From positions 1,631,296-1,695,295 of the forward strand of contig NW_006499563.1 of the NCBI RefSeq assembly GCF_000471905.2: 64,000 bases of DNA. Reading direction: 5' to 3'. This document shows, one piece after another, positions 44,901-51,928 of this stretch (the first letter of the stretch is position 1; every line of letters begins with the position of its first letter). The position numbers were made by a program, and so were the translations under genes. Origin of the DNA: Amborella trichopoda (lineage: Eukaryota; Streptophyta; Magnoliopsida; Amborellales; Amborellaceae). Below the pieces are notes generated by a model. It had not been told where the DNA came from. It ran no database searches and saw only the letters and a list, made by a program, of their open reading frames with translations.

Positions 44901-46293
44901 GGCTCCTTCTGTTCAGCATACAGTTCCTGGAACTACTTTGTTTTAATATAAATACTAGAAAAATACTTTAGTAACCAGAGTTTTGGAAAAGAAAGCCAGA
45001 TTGCATGGCAAGTTGGCCCATCGAAATCCCAAATCAACTTGGGAATTGTTAAACAAAGATGAAATGATATAAAAAAAGGTAAAAAGTTCCTTTTAAGAAT
45101 AATTGCAATGACCCAGGGACTCAAATTAATTGTAGAAAGACAAGGCTAGTCAAAAGCCTTCATCTTCCTCCAGCAAAGTTTTTTTGTTTAAAGTGTGTGC
45201 AATTCACTAAACCAAGCTGGACTTGGGTAACTACAGAGTTGCCTGCCCAAGTTCTCAAACATCCCTGAATTAACAGATATGACCTTAGGTCTAACTAAAA
45301 ATTATTAGAATAACCAAAATTTTTTAAAACTGAACAAGATCACATTCAAATACAGTCTGACAAAAGTTCAATGTAAAATAGAAGAAAGGTAAAATTTATA
45401 GGAAACAAAACATGTAACCACAATCAAAATGCAGATAAGATAAGGGATGTTCCTTTTTGTTAGATCAATCAAGTAAAACAATGGACCAAATGACACAGAT
45501 AATATGAAAGAAAAGACGAAGAACAGCGGGTGTGGGTGTGGGTGTGGGTGTGGGGGTGGGTGTGGGTGTGGGTGTGGGTGTGGGTGTGGGAAGGGAGAGG
45601 ATGGAAGACAAATATGTCACCTAGGGAATAAGAGGAAAGGGAAAATGATTAATGAAAAACATTACCTCAAGTTTCATACCAGAGCATCCAACAGTCTCAG
45701 TATCAGGATACACATAGCCAAAAGCATTGAAAGTGGCCTCGAAGGATTTGCCATTTGATACAGAGCCTCTCCCTCTACCCATATTTGATGAAACAGAACC
45801 AGTGTTTGAAGGGGTCTTGATGGACATTTCATTTGATACAAACCCTTTCCCTTGGCATAAATTTGATGGAGCTGAACGAGATGTCCCTGGCATTTCAACA
45901 TTTACTTCATAATCAGTTTCCCCCACTAAATTCCAGAGAAAATAAAGAAAAACAAAGAATCTCATAGAATGGAGGTGCACAAACTCCACAAAGCCCAATC
46001 AAGGAAACCATAAAAACAAGATATATCACACCCAAGAGAGAGAGAGATAAAAGACAAGGCCACCAATCAATAGCTTTGAAAATCACACACAAATCAAACC
46101 CCCAACTTTTCTTTTAAACTCACAAAGACAAGCAAAATTGAGATAATTAAAAAGGCCATAAAGAACCTTGATTTGTTAGGTCCCTTCTACTGGGAGAACA
46201 ATCATTTGCCCAATCTGCCAAAACCCCACCAGCAACAAATGACCCTCGGCCTAACCCTTTGCTCTTGTTGAACCTCTTTTTTCCACCGCCCAT
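15792..46293 (-). CDS. SQS1-like R3H/G-patch RNA-processing protein, 8 exons, 765 aa
   Basis: This is the only convincing host gene. Eight exons, all with GT donors and AG acceptors and compatible phases, join to 2298 nt (765 codons plus stop). The protein starts [17 protein letters not shown], has an acidic Ser-rich middle (about residues 215-300), an R3H-like segment (about 524-592) and a C-terminal G-patch (about 715-760). This order matches plant SQS1-like proteins such as Arabidopsis At3g09850, which are of similar length as I recall. In yeast, Sqs1 uses its G-patch to stimulate the DEAH helicase Prp43 in splicing and ribosome assembly; a nuclear helicase-cofactor role here is inferred. 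The R3H segment lacks an obvious Arg-X3-His pair. Introns 3, 5, 6 and 7 are 5.8-7.6 kb and full of transposons. No frameshift or internal stop was found. Confidence 0.85.
16785..16826 (-). repeat. RTE LINE 3' tail fragment
   Basis: On the minus strand it reads 'cagccgaccccaaatgtttg' then 'ggatgaggcttggatgatga'. This is the terminal hairpin-like 3' end plus trinucleotide tail of plant RTE LINEs. It lies in intron 7. Confidence 0.6.
16827..17928. other. Intron 7 sequence without recognisable feature
   Basis: No convincing frame or repeat on either strand; the short frames at 17368 and 17609 have no domain. Confidence 0.4.
17929..19051. mobile_element. 1.1-kb foldback element with about 350-bp inverted arms
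   Basis: The left arm (17929-18280) and right arm (18700-19051) are inverted copies: GGCCAATATTATTCTCAT opens the left arm and ATGAGAATAATATTGGC closes the right one. Further matches include 'aattcaatg', 'ttaaatgtcc', 'tactattcac.tg' and 'gaaaatcatgtgga'. The central 400 bp is not repeated. 'atgca' flanks both ends (17924-17928 and 19052-19056), a possible 5-bp duplication. No coding sequence. It lies in intron 7. Confidence 0.7.
19149..20100. mobile_element. hAT-like non-autonomous element with CCTAGG palindromes
   Basis: The element starts CAATGTTCAAAAAAGCGG and ends TTTTCGAACATTG, an imperfect terminal inverted repeat. It is flanked by 8-bp repeats that differ at one base (atcttcct at 19141, ctcttcct at 20101). 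Its ends are GC-rich with repeated 'cctaggc'/'gcctagg'/'gggcgcc' units, while the middle is AT-rich. It lies in intron 7 and has no transposase. Confidence 0.75.
20470..20640 (+). pseudogene. Possible L1-type LINE RT fragment
   Basis: The plus strand reads '[16 protein letters not shown]', a stop, then '[16 protein letters not shown]'. This resembles the L1 RT block '.INGSP.GFF...RG.RQGDPLSP.LF', but the catalytic part is not seen. A weak call, placed by pattern only. Confidence 0.35.
20641..22107. other. Intron 7 proximal part, no gene seen
   Basis: Frames at 20905 and 21376 have no recognisable domain. A further RTE-tail-like string occurs at 21742-21775 on the minus strand ('ggattaggctcggatgatca'). 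Confidence 0.35.
22108..22177 (-). CDS. G-patch gene exon 7 (end of R3H-like domain)
   Basis: A 70-nt exon between acceptor 'tctttcag' and donor GTATGT. It completes the split Arg codon from exon 6 and encodes '[18 protein letters not shown]' and then 'LRLEK', which ends the R3H-like segment in phase 0. Confidence 0.85.
22178..23417. other. Intron 6, right part without recognisable feature
   Basis: Non-coding. It contains a short CA-rich patch near 22310 and GA-rich purine tracts near 23290-23330. No frame with a domain. Confidence 0.4.
23418..24318. mobile_element. hAT-like non-autonomous element with GCATATGC palindromes
   Basis: The element is flanked by a perfect 8-bp duplication, cccccaat (23410-23417 and 24319-24326). 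Its ends are CAATGTATTAAAATGCGGG and the complement of GCGTTTTAAAACCATG, an imperfect inverted repeat. The right 150 bp carries repeated 'gcatatgcg' units and 'gatgcg', and the left end 'gatgcggc', while the middle is AT-rich. It lies in intron 6 and has no transposase. Confidence 0.8.
24616..24661 (+). repeat. RTE LINE 3' tail fragment
   Basis: It reads 'gtagccaaccccgattaatt', 'gggaaaaggctatga' and a (TGA)n tail: the typical RTE 3' end. It sits 50 bp from the next hAT-like element. Confidence 0.6.
24923..25034. repeat. 28-bp minisatellite, four units
   Basis: 'tttgtgcagagagaaattgg' recurs at 24923, 24951, 24979 and 25007, exactly 28 bp apart. Degenerate relatives of the unit continue to about 25170. 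Confidence 0.9.
26139..26345. repeat. (CT)n runs separated by 'agagggaca' units
   Basis: CT runs at about 26140-26169, 26226-26250 and 26320-26334, two of them followed by 'tagagggaca'. They lie in the interior of the hAT-like element and look like an expanded larger unit. Confidence 0.75.
26703..28269. other. Intron 6, left part without recognisable feature
   Basis: AT-rich intronic sequence. The frames at 27369 and 27798 are short and show no domain. Confidence 0.4.
28270..28331 (-). CDS. G-patch gene exon 6 (R3H-like domain, middle)
   Basis: A 62-nt exon encoding '[20 protein letters not shown]' and two bases of an Arg codon. The acceptor is 'tatttttag'. The donor is GTTCGA, which keeps GT but departs from the usual GTAAGT. 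It lies 6.6 kb from exon 5 and 6.1 kb from exon 7. Confidence 0.85.
28661..29170. repeat. Palindromic GGGATC/GGAATC motif field (CATAGTTGTTGG family)
   Basis: It starts 'catagttgttgggatcggga', the same end seen at 39719 and 40323, and contains many units such as 'gggatcaagatccc', 'ggaatcaagattcc' and 'gggatcttgatccc'. I read it as one end of a larger hAT-like element in intron 5 whose other end I could not fix. Confidence 0.5.
29513..29738. repeat. Tandem duplication, 2 x about 114 bp
   Basis: 'attacaa.atctttggatg.a' starts at 29513 and 29627. The two units share most bases, including 'ggtatatctgcaaagattga' at the end of the first. Confidence 0.8.
30378..30656 (+). pseudogene. hAT transposase N-terminal BED-finger relic
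   Basis: The 92-codon frame contains '[20 protein letters not shown]', then '[17 protein letters not shown]', and ends '[11 protein letters not shown]'. This is the layout of the plant hAT BED zinc finger ('C.YC.KEMSGGI.RLK.HLA...G.V.PC..VP..V'). The zinc-binding cysteines are replaced and one histidine is shifted, so the finger is dead. No DDE core follows. It lies inside the GGAATC-motif territory of intron 5, which suggests that family is hAT. Confidence 0.6.
30740..31560. repeat. Field of GGGATC/GGAATC half-palindromes
   Basis: Contains 'gggatcgaaatcct', 'gggatccagatccc', 'gaatcttgattcc' and two near-copies of a 'cataaaatgaatcttgattt' block (31133 and 31257, about 124 bp apart). Probably the internal and subterminal part of the same hAT-like element as at 28661. 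Confidence 0.5.
32100..32530. repeat. GATTCC motif field
   Basis: At least ten 'gattcc'/'ggaatc' units at roughly 20-40 bp spacing, with variants such as 'ggaatctcgtttcc'. The same signature as at 28661 and 39719. It ends just before the RTE fragment. Confidence 0.5.
32640..33500 (+). pseudogene. RTE-type LINE reverse transcriptase fragment
   Basis: The plus strand encodes '[20 protein letters not shown]', '[18 protein letters not shown]', a stop at 32926, '[20 protein letters not shown]' and the catalytic block '[11 protein letters not shown]', then '[20 protein letters not shown]'. These are RT motifs of plant RTE LINEs. F-A-D-D is changed to S-A-D-D. The 5' half is missing, and the frame runs into unrelated sequence after about 33290. 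It lies in intron 5, antisense to the gene. Confidence 0.85.
33501..34895. other. Intron 5, part next to exon 5, no gene seen
   Basis: Several 60-108-codon frames exist on both strands (for example 33553-33774 minus and 33777-34085 plus), but none shows a domain I recognise. Local composition is less AT-rich than the rest of the intron. Treated as intronic. Confidence 0.35.
34896..34970 (-). CDS. G-patch gene exon 5 (start of R3H-like domain)
   Basis: A 75-nt exon in phase 0, from acceptor 'cttgatgcag' to donor GTATAA. It encodes 25 residues containing '[13 protein letters not shown]', the first part of the R3H-like domain. The acceptor polypyrimidine tract is weak. Confidence 0.85.
35104..35598. 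repeat. 165-bp tandem repeat, three units
   Basis: 'tgttctgagactcgactggg' or a close variant begins at 35104, 35269 and 35434, so the period is exactly 165 bp. Units differ by a few bases, including changes inside the palindromic stem. The whole subterminal end of the hAT-like element has been triplicated. Confidence 0.9.
35610..35830 (-). repeat. Possible tRNA-derived SINE-like segment
   Basis: On the minus strand, 'tactggttaggccaccctg' could be a box A region, and 'gaggtcttgagttccattcg' resembles a pol III box B. On the plus strand, 'gggttcaaatccc' at 35624 is also box B-like. An A-run lies at 35868-35881. Suggestive only. Confidence 0.3.
36168..36259 (-). CDS. G-patch gene exon 4 (basic helix before R3H)
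   Basis: A 92-nt exon between acceptor 'tttcctgcag' and donor GTAAG. It begins with two bases that complete Gly and then encodes 30 codons ending '[18 protein letters not shown]'. It is isolated by introns of 7577 and 1197 bp. The conserved 'RRERM.HRGVDL' block made it recognisable. Confidence 0.85.
36260..36762. other. Intron 3 next to exon 4, no feature seen
   Basis: AT-rich intronic sequence without a convincing frame or repeat. Confidence 0.4.
36971..37489. mobile_element. Nested MITE with GCAACGGTTGCAT-type ends
   Basis: The left end 'tcatgcaacagttgtatcat' and right end 'atgcaaccgttgcatga' are inverted, and a second inverted block (ATAATGCAAC and its complement GTTGCATTAT) extends the arms to about 40 bp. 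The same family occurs in truncated form at 11866. It is intact relative to that copy and lies inside the PIF-like element. Confidence 0.7.
38018..38075. repeat. (CT)n microsatellite
   Basis: A CT run of over 40 bp plus flanking CT-rich sequence, inside the PIF-like element. It causes the Leu-Ser reading frame there. Confidence 0.9.
38491..39718. mobile_element. Candidate element with GTTTGGATGCATC ends
   Basis: 'gtttggatgcatca' at 38493 and 'tggatgcatccaaac' near 39704-39718 are inverted. Between them are GA/CT microsatellites (38838-38963), 'accctaa' blocks and a poly-T/poly-A pair near 39598-39675. No target duplication could be confirmed, so the borders are tentative. Confidence 0.35.
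38838..38963. repeat. (GA)n-rich tract
   Basis: Imperfect GA runs over about 125 bp. They generate Arg-Glu and, on the other strand, Leu-Ser frames that are not genes. Confidence 0.9.
39719..40089. repeat. GGAATCGAGATTCC-family end, left arm of an inverted duplication
   Basis: Starts 'catagttgttggtaatgcct'. From 39845 to 40089 it is a near-perfect reverse complement of 40315-40536, including 8 bp of flank beyond 'caacaactatg'. It contains three 'ggaatctcgattcc'-type palindromes. Confidence 0.8.
40315..40536. repeat. Right arm of the inverted duplication
   Basis: Reads 'catagttgttggaaacccct' from 40323. It matches the complement of the left arm with only a few base changes and one missing unit of about 24 bp ('catcctccttggaatcgaga' and the bases after it). 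The spacer between arms is about 225 bp. Confidence 0.85.
40537..41400. repeat. Degenerate GATTCC motif field
   Basis: Scattered 'ggaatcgaga', 'gatcgagattta', 'ggaatcaagatt' and 'ggaatccagattc' units continue from the right arm, interrupted by AT-rich sequence at 40850-41090. Probably the rest of the element beginning at 40323; its other end is not fixed. Confidence 0.45.
41423..42285. mobile_element. hAT-like element, GGAATCGAGATTCC family
   Basis: Starts CATAGTTACCCAAAGCAATTC and ends with the complement of CATAATTATCCGAATC. Flanked by 8-bp repeats that differ at one base (atccaaga 41415-41422, gtccaaga 42286-42293). Packed with 'ggaatcgagattcg', 'ggaaccgagattcc', 'gaaatcgagattcc' and similar units near both ends. 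The AT-rich centre has no transposase. It lies in intron 3. Confidence 0.75.
42294..43836. other. Intron 3 next to exon 3, no feature seen
   Basis: Intronic sequence; frames at 42545 and 43045 are short and without domains. Confidence 0.4.
43837..44926 (-). CDS. G-patch gene exon 3 (acidic central region)
   Basis: This is the longest exon (1090 nt), from acceptor 'gttccag' to donor GTATTT. It opens '[14 protein letters not shown]' and contains a first Gly-rich '[15 protein letters not shown]'. A long Asp/Glu/Ser tract centres on '[20 protein letters not shown]', followed by '[20 protein letters not shown]' and a basic end '[16 protein letters not shown]'. It ends with one base of a Gly codon completed by exon 4. 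Confidence 0.85.
45528..45591. repeat. (GGGTGT)n hexanucleotide repeat in intron 2
   Basis: About ten GGGTGT units with one GGGGGT variant. The G-rich strand is the plus strand, which is the template strand of the G-patch gene. Repeated GGG runs could form a quadruplex. The Gly-Cys reading frame here is an artefact of the repeat. Confidence 0.9.
45666..45925 (-). CDS. G-patch gene exon 2
   Basis: Acceptor 'ggaatttag' lies just before 45925 and donor GTAAT follows 45666. At 260 nt, the exon supplies the two bases that complete the codon split from exon 1 and ends in phase 0. It encodes Ser/Gly-rich repeats and the 'AFGYVYPD' block, which is conserved in the N-terminal third of this family. 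Confidence 0.8.
46167..46293 (-). CDS. G-patch gene exon 1 (start codon)
   Basis: The ATG is at 46293-46291 and begins a Gly/Lys/Arg-rich N-terminus, followed by '[20 protein letters not shown]'. The exon has 127 nt, ends after the first base of a codon, and is followed by donor GTTCTT at 46166. The start was chosen because this MGGG...R/K opening with 'LADW' is the usual start of the plant family. Confidence 0.8.
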
Positions 46294-47644
46294 CACCGCA
46301 ACAGACAAGAAACTTTAACCTATTTCATATGTTCAATGTTACAAAGGATAAACACATATACTATAGTAAAATTCTAGGTCATGGAAATCAGTAATTTATC
46401 ATATAGGAGAATCATCAGTTTCCAGTAAATAAATCACAAAACAAAAAAAAGGAAATGACAACTTACTAACCTAAATTAAAATAATAGTTTTCAGTGACAA
46501 GATAGAAAGGTTAGATAATCATAAATATTAAGATGAAATGAAATGGTCATGAATATGTCAGGATCATGTGAGAACTATTGTAACAGAAATCCTAAAACCA
46601 AGGATTAGGATGTACATAGAGACATTGAAATGCTCATGGCGACACCAAATCACCAATCTTAGAGACGATTATCTTTATTGAGATATTTGAGTTTGGTTGG
46701 AATACTATCATGTTTGTCTTTTTTATTGAAATTCACTGGATAATTGCTGGGATTTTAACAATTAATAACATAAAAGGAAATATGTCATAATCAGGACTAG
46801 ATAATAAATAATTGGAAAACCAGAAAGAATGGGTACAAATACGCATCGAACAACTCAAATAATAGGCCATTTCCGATGCTGAAATTGATATTTCTCGTAA
46901 CGAAACTAAATGAAACGATATTTTCATTACAAAAAAAGATCATTCAAATGAGCTTGCAAATGATAAGTTACATAAGGGGAAGAAAATCGAAACAACAGGG
47001 ATTAATATCCTGAAAATGGATCAATAAGTGAGAAAAAAACCCCGGTTTGACATGAAAGGACCTAAGAACATTTTGGTCTTTTACAGCACAAAGAAGACTT
47101 CTGATTTACTCAAAATTCATAAAAATTATAAAAATATAAAAATAAGAACTGAGAAACGGCATAAATTTACAGTCATTAAAACCCAAGAAATAAAAGAGCC
47201 CTAATCCATTGCAAGAACAGAAATAAATTTACAGACATTAAAACCCAAGAAATAAAAGAGCCCTAATCCACTGAAAGAACAGAAATCACAGAAAAGAACC
47301 TCAGTAGAAGCAATTCCTTACCTCAAACGGAATTCTCGAGATAGAACTCTAGGAAGCTACCAAATCCATCCAAAAAATAAAAACGAATTTCTTCCCAAAA
47401 CCATATACAAAGAATAGATAGAAGGAAATGAATAAATTTAGACAAATACATACCACTATATAAGATTGCAGAATGACCAATTCAATAGATTCAAGAACGG
47501 AGATTTAAGTGAGCTCAAGGAATGGACAGAAAGGTCGACATAAATGAGCGATAGAGATGATCCGTACCAGTTAAAAAGTGACGAGCACAAAGATACACGA
47601 ACAGCTTGCAGATTCGGAAATAAAATAACAAAAATCCTAAAATC
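46294..47644 (-). promoter_or_regulatory. 5' flank and probable promoter/5' UTR of the G-patch gene
   Basis: About 1.35 kb of AT-rich, non-coding sequence separates the ATG from the giant palindrome. On the minus strand there is a TATA-like 'cttatatagtgg' near 47453-47464 and a good donor, GAG|GTAAGG, at 47322/47321. A leader exon followed by a 5' UTR intron is therefore possible. I found no strong acceptor close to the ATG, so this remains inference. Confidence 0.35.
47161..47284. repeat. 62-bp tandem duplication upstream of the G-patch gene
   Basis: 'ataaatttacag.cattaaaa' starts at 47161 and 47223. The two 62-bp units differ at a few bases. Each contains 'gagccctaat', a telo-box-like string on the minus strand. 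Confidence 0.85.
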
Positions 47645-47647
47645 CTA

Positions 47648-50600
47648 AGGGCATGTTTGGGTGAATTTAAGGCATGGATTCCTGCGTATTGTCTAAATCC
47701 ATTGTTTGGAGTGTTCAAGGACTAGGAAACTTTAAAATCGGGAAAATCAAAATCATCGAAATAAAACCAATTCAATGGTTGGAGCATTCGGTAGGTATAA
47801 AAATTTTAATGAGAGAAAATACTTAAATTTTTTAAAAAGAAAGACTATCTCAAAATTTTTAGAGAAAAAAACAATCTCAAAATTTTTAGTGAGAAATTTT
47901 TTGAGAAAAAAACTATCTCAAAATTTTTGAAGAGAAATTTTTAGAGAGAAAAACTATCTCAAATTTTAACTTTTAGAGTGAGAAAGTACGTTAACGTTTT
48001 AGGGAGAAAAAGTACGTTAAAATTTTAGAGAGAAAAAGTATTAAATTGTTTTAGAGAGATAAACTATCTCAAAATTTTAAATAGAAAATTTATCTCAAAT
48101 TTTTAACTCCTAGAGAGAAAAGTATTTTTAAAATTTTAAAGAGAAAAAATTTGTTAAAATTTCAGAGAGAGAAAGTATGTTAAAATTTTAAGTAAAAAAA
48201 GTACCAAATTTTTTTTTAGAGATATAACTATCTAAAAATTTTAGAGAGATAAATTATCTCAAATTTTAAATTTTAGAGAAAAACTATCATATTTTAGAGA
48301 GAAAAAATACATGTAAATTTTTAGAGAGATAAACTATCTCAATTTTTTAGAGAGAGAAACTATTTCAAAATTATAGAGGGAGAAACAATCTCATATTTTA
48401 ATTTTTATAGAGAGAAACTATATCAAATTTTAAAGAGAGATCCTAAAAATTTTTAATTTTAGAGAGAATACCTAAAAAGTTTTAGAAATAGAAACTATCT
48501 CAAAAAATTTTAGAGAAATAAACTATATCAAATTTTAAGTTTTTTTAGAGAATGAAATTATCTCAAACTTGAAGTTTTAGAGAGAGAAAGCATCTTTAAA
48601 TTTAAGAGAGTAACTATATGAAATTTTAGAGAGAGAGAAAAAGTGCATAAAAAAAAATTTTTAAAAAAAAAGTATCGTAAAAATTTTAGAGAAAAATTAT
48701 CTCAAATTTTAGCTTTTCGAAAGAGAAAGTATCTTAAAATTTGAGAAAAAAACTATATCATATTTTAAAAAGTGAAACTATCTCAAAATTATTGAAGAGG
48801 GGAACTATCCTAAAATTATTGAAGAGGAGAACTATCTCAAGTTTTAAATTTTAGAGAAAGAGTATCTTAAAATTTTAAAAAGATAAATATTAAATATTAG
48901 AGAGAGTAAAGCAACAAAAAATTTTAGAGAGAGAGAAATTATCTCAAAATTTTTAGATAGACAACTTCAAATTTTAAATTTTGGATAAGAAGTATAGTAA
49001 ATTACTATGTCAAATTTTAGAGAGAAAAACTATCTAAAATTTTTTATGGATACACTATCCCAAATTTTGAGTTTTAGAGAGAGTAAGTATATAAAAAAAT
49101 TTAGAGAGAGAAATTGTATCAAATTTTGTTACCAAACAATAGACATGGAAGTGATTACAAGGAATCCATGAATTTTGTATAGTTTGTCCAAACAAGAGAT
49201 TTGAAGAATCCATGACAAAAATCTTTGATATTGAAAATCCATAGATTTCTTTGGTTTTCAAATATCTAAGATTCCTAATTTCCCCCTATCCAAACAGACC
49301 TTTGGGCTCGTTTCGATAGGAAGAAATCAATAATCTTGATCTTTGAAATTCTAAGTAAATCTATAGATTTTCAATATCAAGGATTTTTGTCATGGATTCC
49401 TCAAATCTCATGTTTGGATAAGCTATACAAAATTTATGGATTCCTTGCAATCACTTTCATGTCCATTGTTTGGTAACAAAGCTTGATACAATTTCTCTCT
49501 CTAAAATTTTTATTTACTTTCTCTCTCTAAAATTCAAAATTTGGGATAGTGTATCTATAAAAATTTTGAGATAGTTTCTCTCTCTAAAATTTGATATGGT
49601 TTATCTCTCAAAAATTTTATATACTTTCTGTCCAAAATTTAAAATTTGAAATGGTCTATCTAAATATTTTGAGATAATTTCTCTCTCTAAAATTTTTAGG
49701 TACATTACTCTCTCTAAATTTTAATATAATTTCTCTTTCTAAAATTTCAAGGTACTCGCTTTCAAACTTAAAACTTGAGATAGTTTCTCTTTCTAAACAA
49801 TTTTAAGTAGTTTCACTCTCTAAAATATGATAGTTATTCTCTCAAATTTTAAGATGCTTTCTCTTTCAACGAAAATTTGAGATAATTTCTCACTAAAAAT
49901 TTTGCGATAGTTTCTTTTTCTAAAAACTTTATGTACTTTCTCTCTATCTAAAATTTGATATAGTTACTCTCTTAAATTTTAAGATACTTTTTCTCCCTAA
50001 AACTTCAAGTTGGAGATACTTCCTCTCACTAAAATTTTGAAATAGTTTCTCTCATTAAAATTTGATATATTGTTTCTCTAAAATTTGATATACTTTCGAG
50101 ATAGTTTCTCTCTCTAAAATTTCATGTACTTTCTGTATCTAAAATTTGATATAGTTTATCTTTCCAAAATTTTAAAATACTTTCTCTCTCTAAAATATAA
50201 ATTTTGTGATAGTTTCTCTCTCCAAAAATTTTGAAAAAGTTTCTATCTCTAAAAAATTTTAGGTAGTTTCTCTCTCTAAAATTTGATATAATTTTTATCT
50301 TTAAATTTTTAATATATTTTCTCTCTCTAAAATTCAGAATTCCAAATAGATTCTCTCTAAAACTCAAAATTCGAGATAGTTTCTCTCTCTAAAAAATGAG
50401 ATATATCTCTCCCTAATTTATTTTTTTTTGCAGTTTCTCTTTCTAGAATTTATAATAATTTATCTCTAAAATTTTAAGAATATTTGCTCTCTCTACAATT
50501 TCAAGAATTCTTTCTCTCTCTAAAACTTAAGATTTGATATAGCTTCTCTATCTAAAAATTAAAATATGAGTGTTTCTCTCTCTAAAAGTTTTGAAATAGT

Positions 50601-51294
50601 TTCTCTCTCTCTAAAAAATTGAGATAGTTTCTCTTTCTAAAAATTTTCTTGTACTTTCTCTCTCTAAAGTATGATAGTTTCTCTCTAAAAGCTAAATTTT
50701 GATATAATTTCTCTCTCTCAAATTTTGAGAAGTTCATCTCTCTAAAAAAATTGGTACTTTCTCTCTCAAAAATGTTAACATACCCTCTCTCTAAAATTTT
50801 AACATACACTCTCTCTAAAAGTTAAAATTTATCTCTTTAAAATTTTGAAATAGTTCATCTTTCTAAAAAATTCTAGTACTTTCTCTCTCAAAATTTTTCT
50901 CTCTAAAATTGTAACATACTTTCTCTCTCTAAAATTTTAACATACTTTCTCTCTTTAGAAGTTAAAATTTTAGATAATTTCTCTTTCTAAAAATTTTGAG
51001 ATAGTTTCTCTCTTTAAAAAATTTAGTTACTTCTCTCTCTAAAATTTTCATAACTACCAAATGCTCCCTATGTTTCGGGTCAAGGGAGCCAATGAGTGAA
51101 ATCCATGGGCCCTAGAAATGCAAAAAATAGTTCTTGGTGTGGAAATGAAATCATGGAAAAGTAGGTCTTATTTCTATGATTTTGATTTTCCTGATTTTAA
51201 GCATCCTAGTCATTATGCAATCAAAATGATAGATTTTGGCAAAATCCAAGATATTAGAAATCCATGCCTTAAAATCCGTTGCCGAAATAGGCTC
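47648..51294. mobile_element. 3.65-kb giant palindromic element of GAGA/TCTC motif arrays
   Basis: The left half (47800-49120) is a field of degenerate 'ttttagagagagaaactatc' units about every 25-40 bp. The right half (49500-51050) is the same field inverted ('gatagtttctctctctaaaa'). The arms also match at the outer ends ('ttaaggcatggattcc' at 47668 and its complement near 51265) and flanking the centre ('atccatagatttc' and 'aaatctatagattt', 'caaacaatagacatg' and its complement). TAA flanks both outer ends (47645 and 51295). The central junction 'ccaaacagacctttgggctcg' has end-like features itself, so this could be two adjoining inverted PIF-type elements. No protein coding. Confidence 0.7.
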
Positions 51295-51448
51295 TAAGAA
51301 GGCTTGTACTAATGAGCTTAGTATGTTGTGCACCCTCGAGAGCATACTTAACTTCTAATCCCTCATAAGACCGCATGGGAGAACTTTTTCCATCATGTTT
51401 GGGAGGAGTACTTATTCTGTGTTTCCTTGCCAGCATAGTTTACTTCTA

Positions 51449-51887
51449 CTCCCTCTATTGGAGCACCTATTTAGGAATATTTTTCAATCTAAAATTTTGA
51501 GAGCCACTTAAAAATTAATATAAGATTATTCTCGAATAAATTAAAATTTAAAATTTCTAACACTTGGATCTTTTTTTCTTGGTAGAAAGGTAATGGTTAT
51601 ATAGAGGGATTCAAACTCTTACTCTAATGAACAATAAACATGCACACTATCCAACACACTACTTGAGTGCTAACACTTCGATCTTAACGTTTAAAAATTA
51701 GATAGTTTCTATTTAATCTTAAGACACTGTTGTTTTTAAGTGCATAGTGAGTACAGTTAAGATTTTTTTATAAAGGTTAATCTATTTATGGGTTGAAGAG
51801 GTTACATCCTAAATTTTGGTGTCCTAAAGTTAATTTCTATTTGAAGTGTTACCTAAAGGAGTAAATGGATATTTTCTCTTATGGGAG
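51449..51887. mobile_element. Stowaway-like MITE
   Basis: TA|CTCCCTCTATTGGAG at the left and TATGGGAG|TA at the right: TA target duplication and CTCCC ends, as in Stowaway/Mariner MITEs. A SINE-like segment with box B 'gagtttgaatccc' (minus strand, near 51630) sits inside. Confidence 0.65.
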
Positions 51888-51928
51888 TAGAATATCTTTT
51901 GGCTGTTACTATATTCCAGACATCTACT

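Noticed and set aside
45504..45758. Gly-Cys-rich small protein
   Set aside because: Pure translation of the GGGTGT repeat in intron 2, antisense to the gene.
50122..50809. Minus-strand frames rich in Phe-Arg-Glu-Arg at 50.1-50.8 kb
   Set aside because: They arise from the TCTC motif lattice of the giant palindrome.
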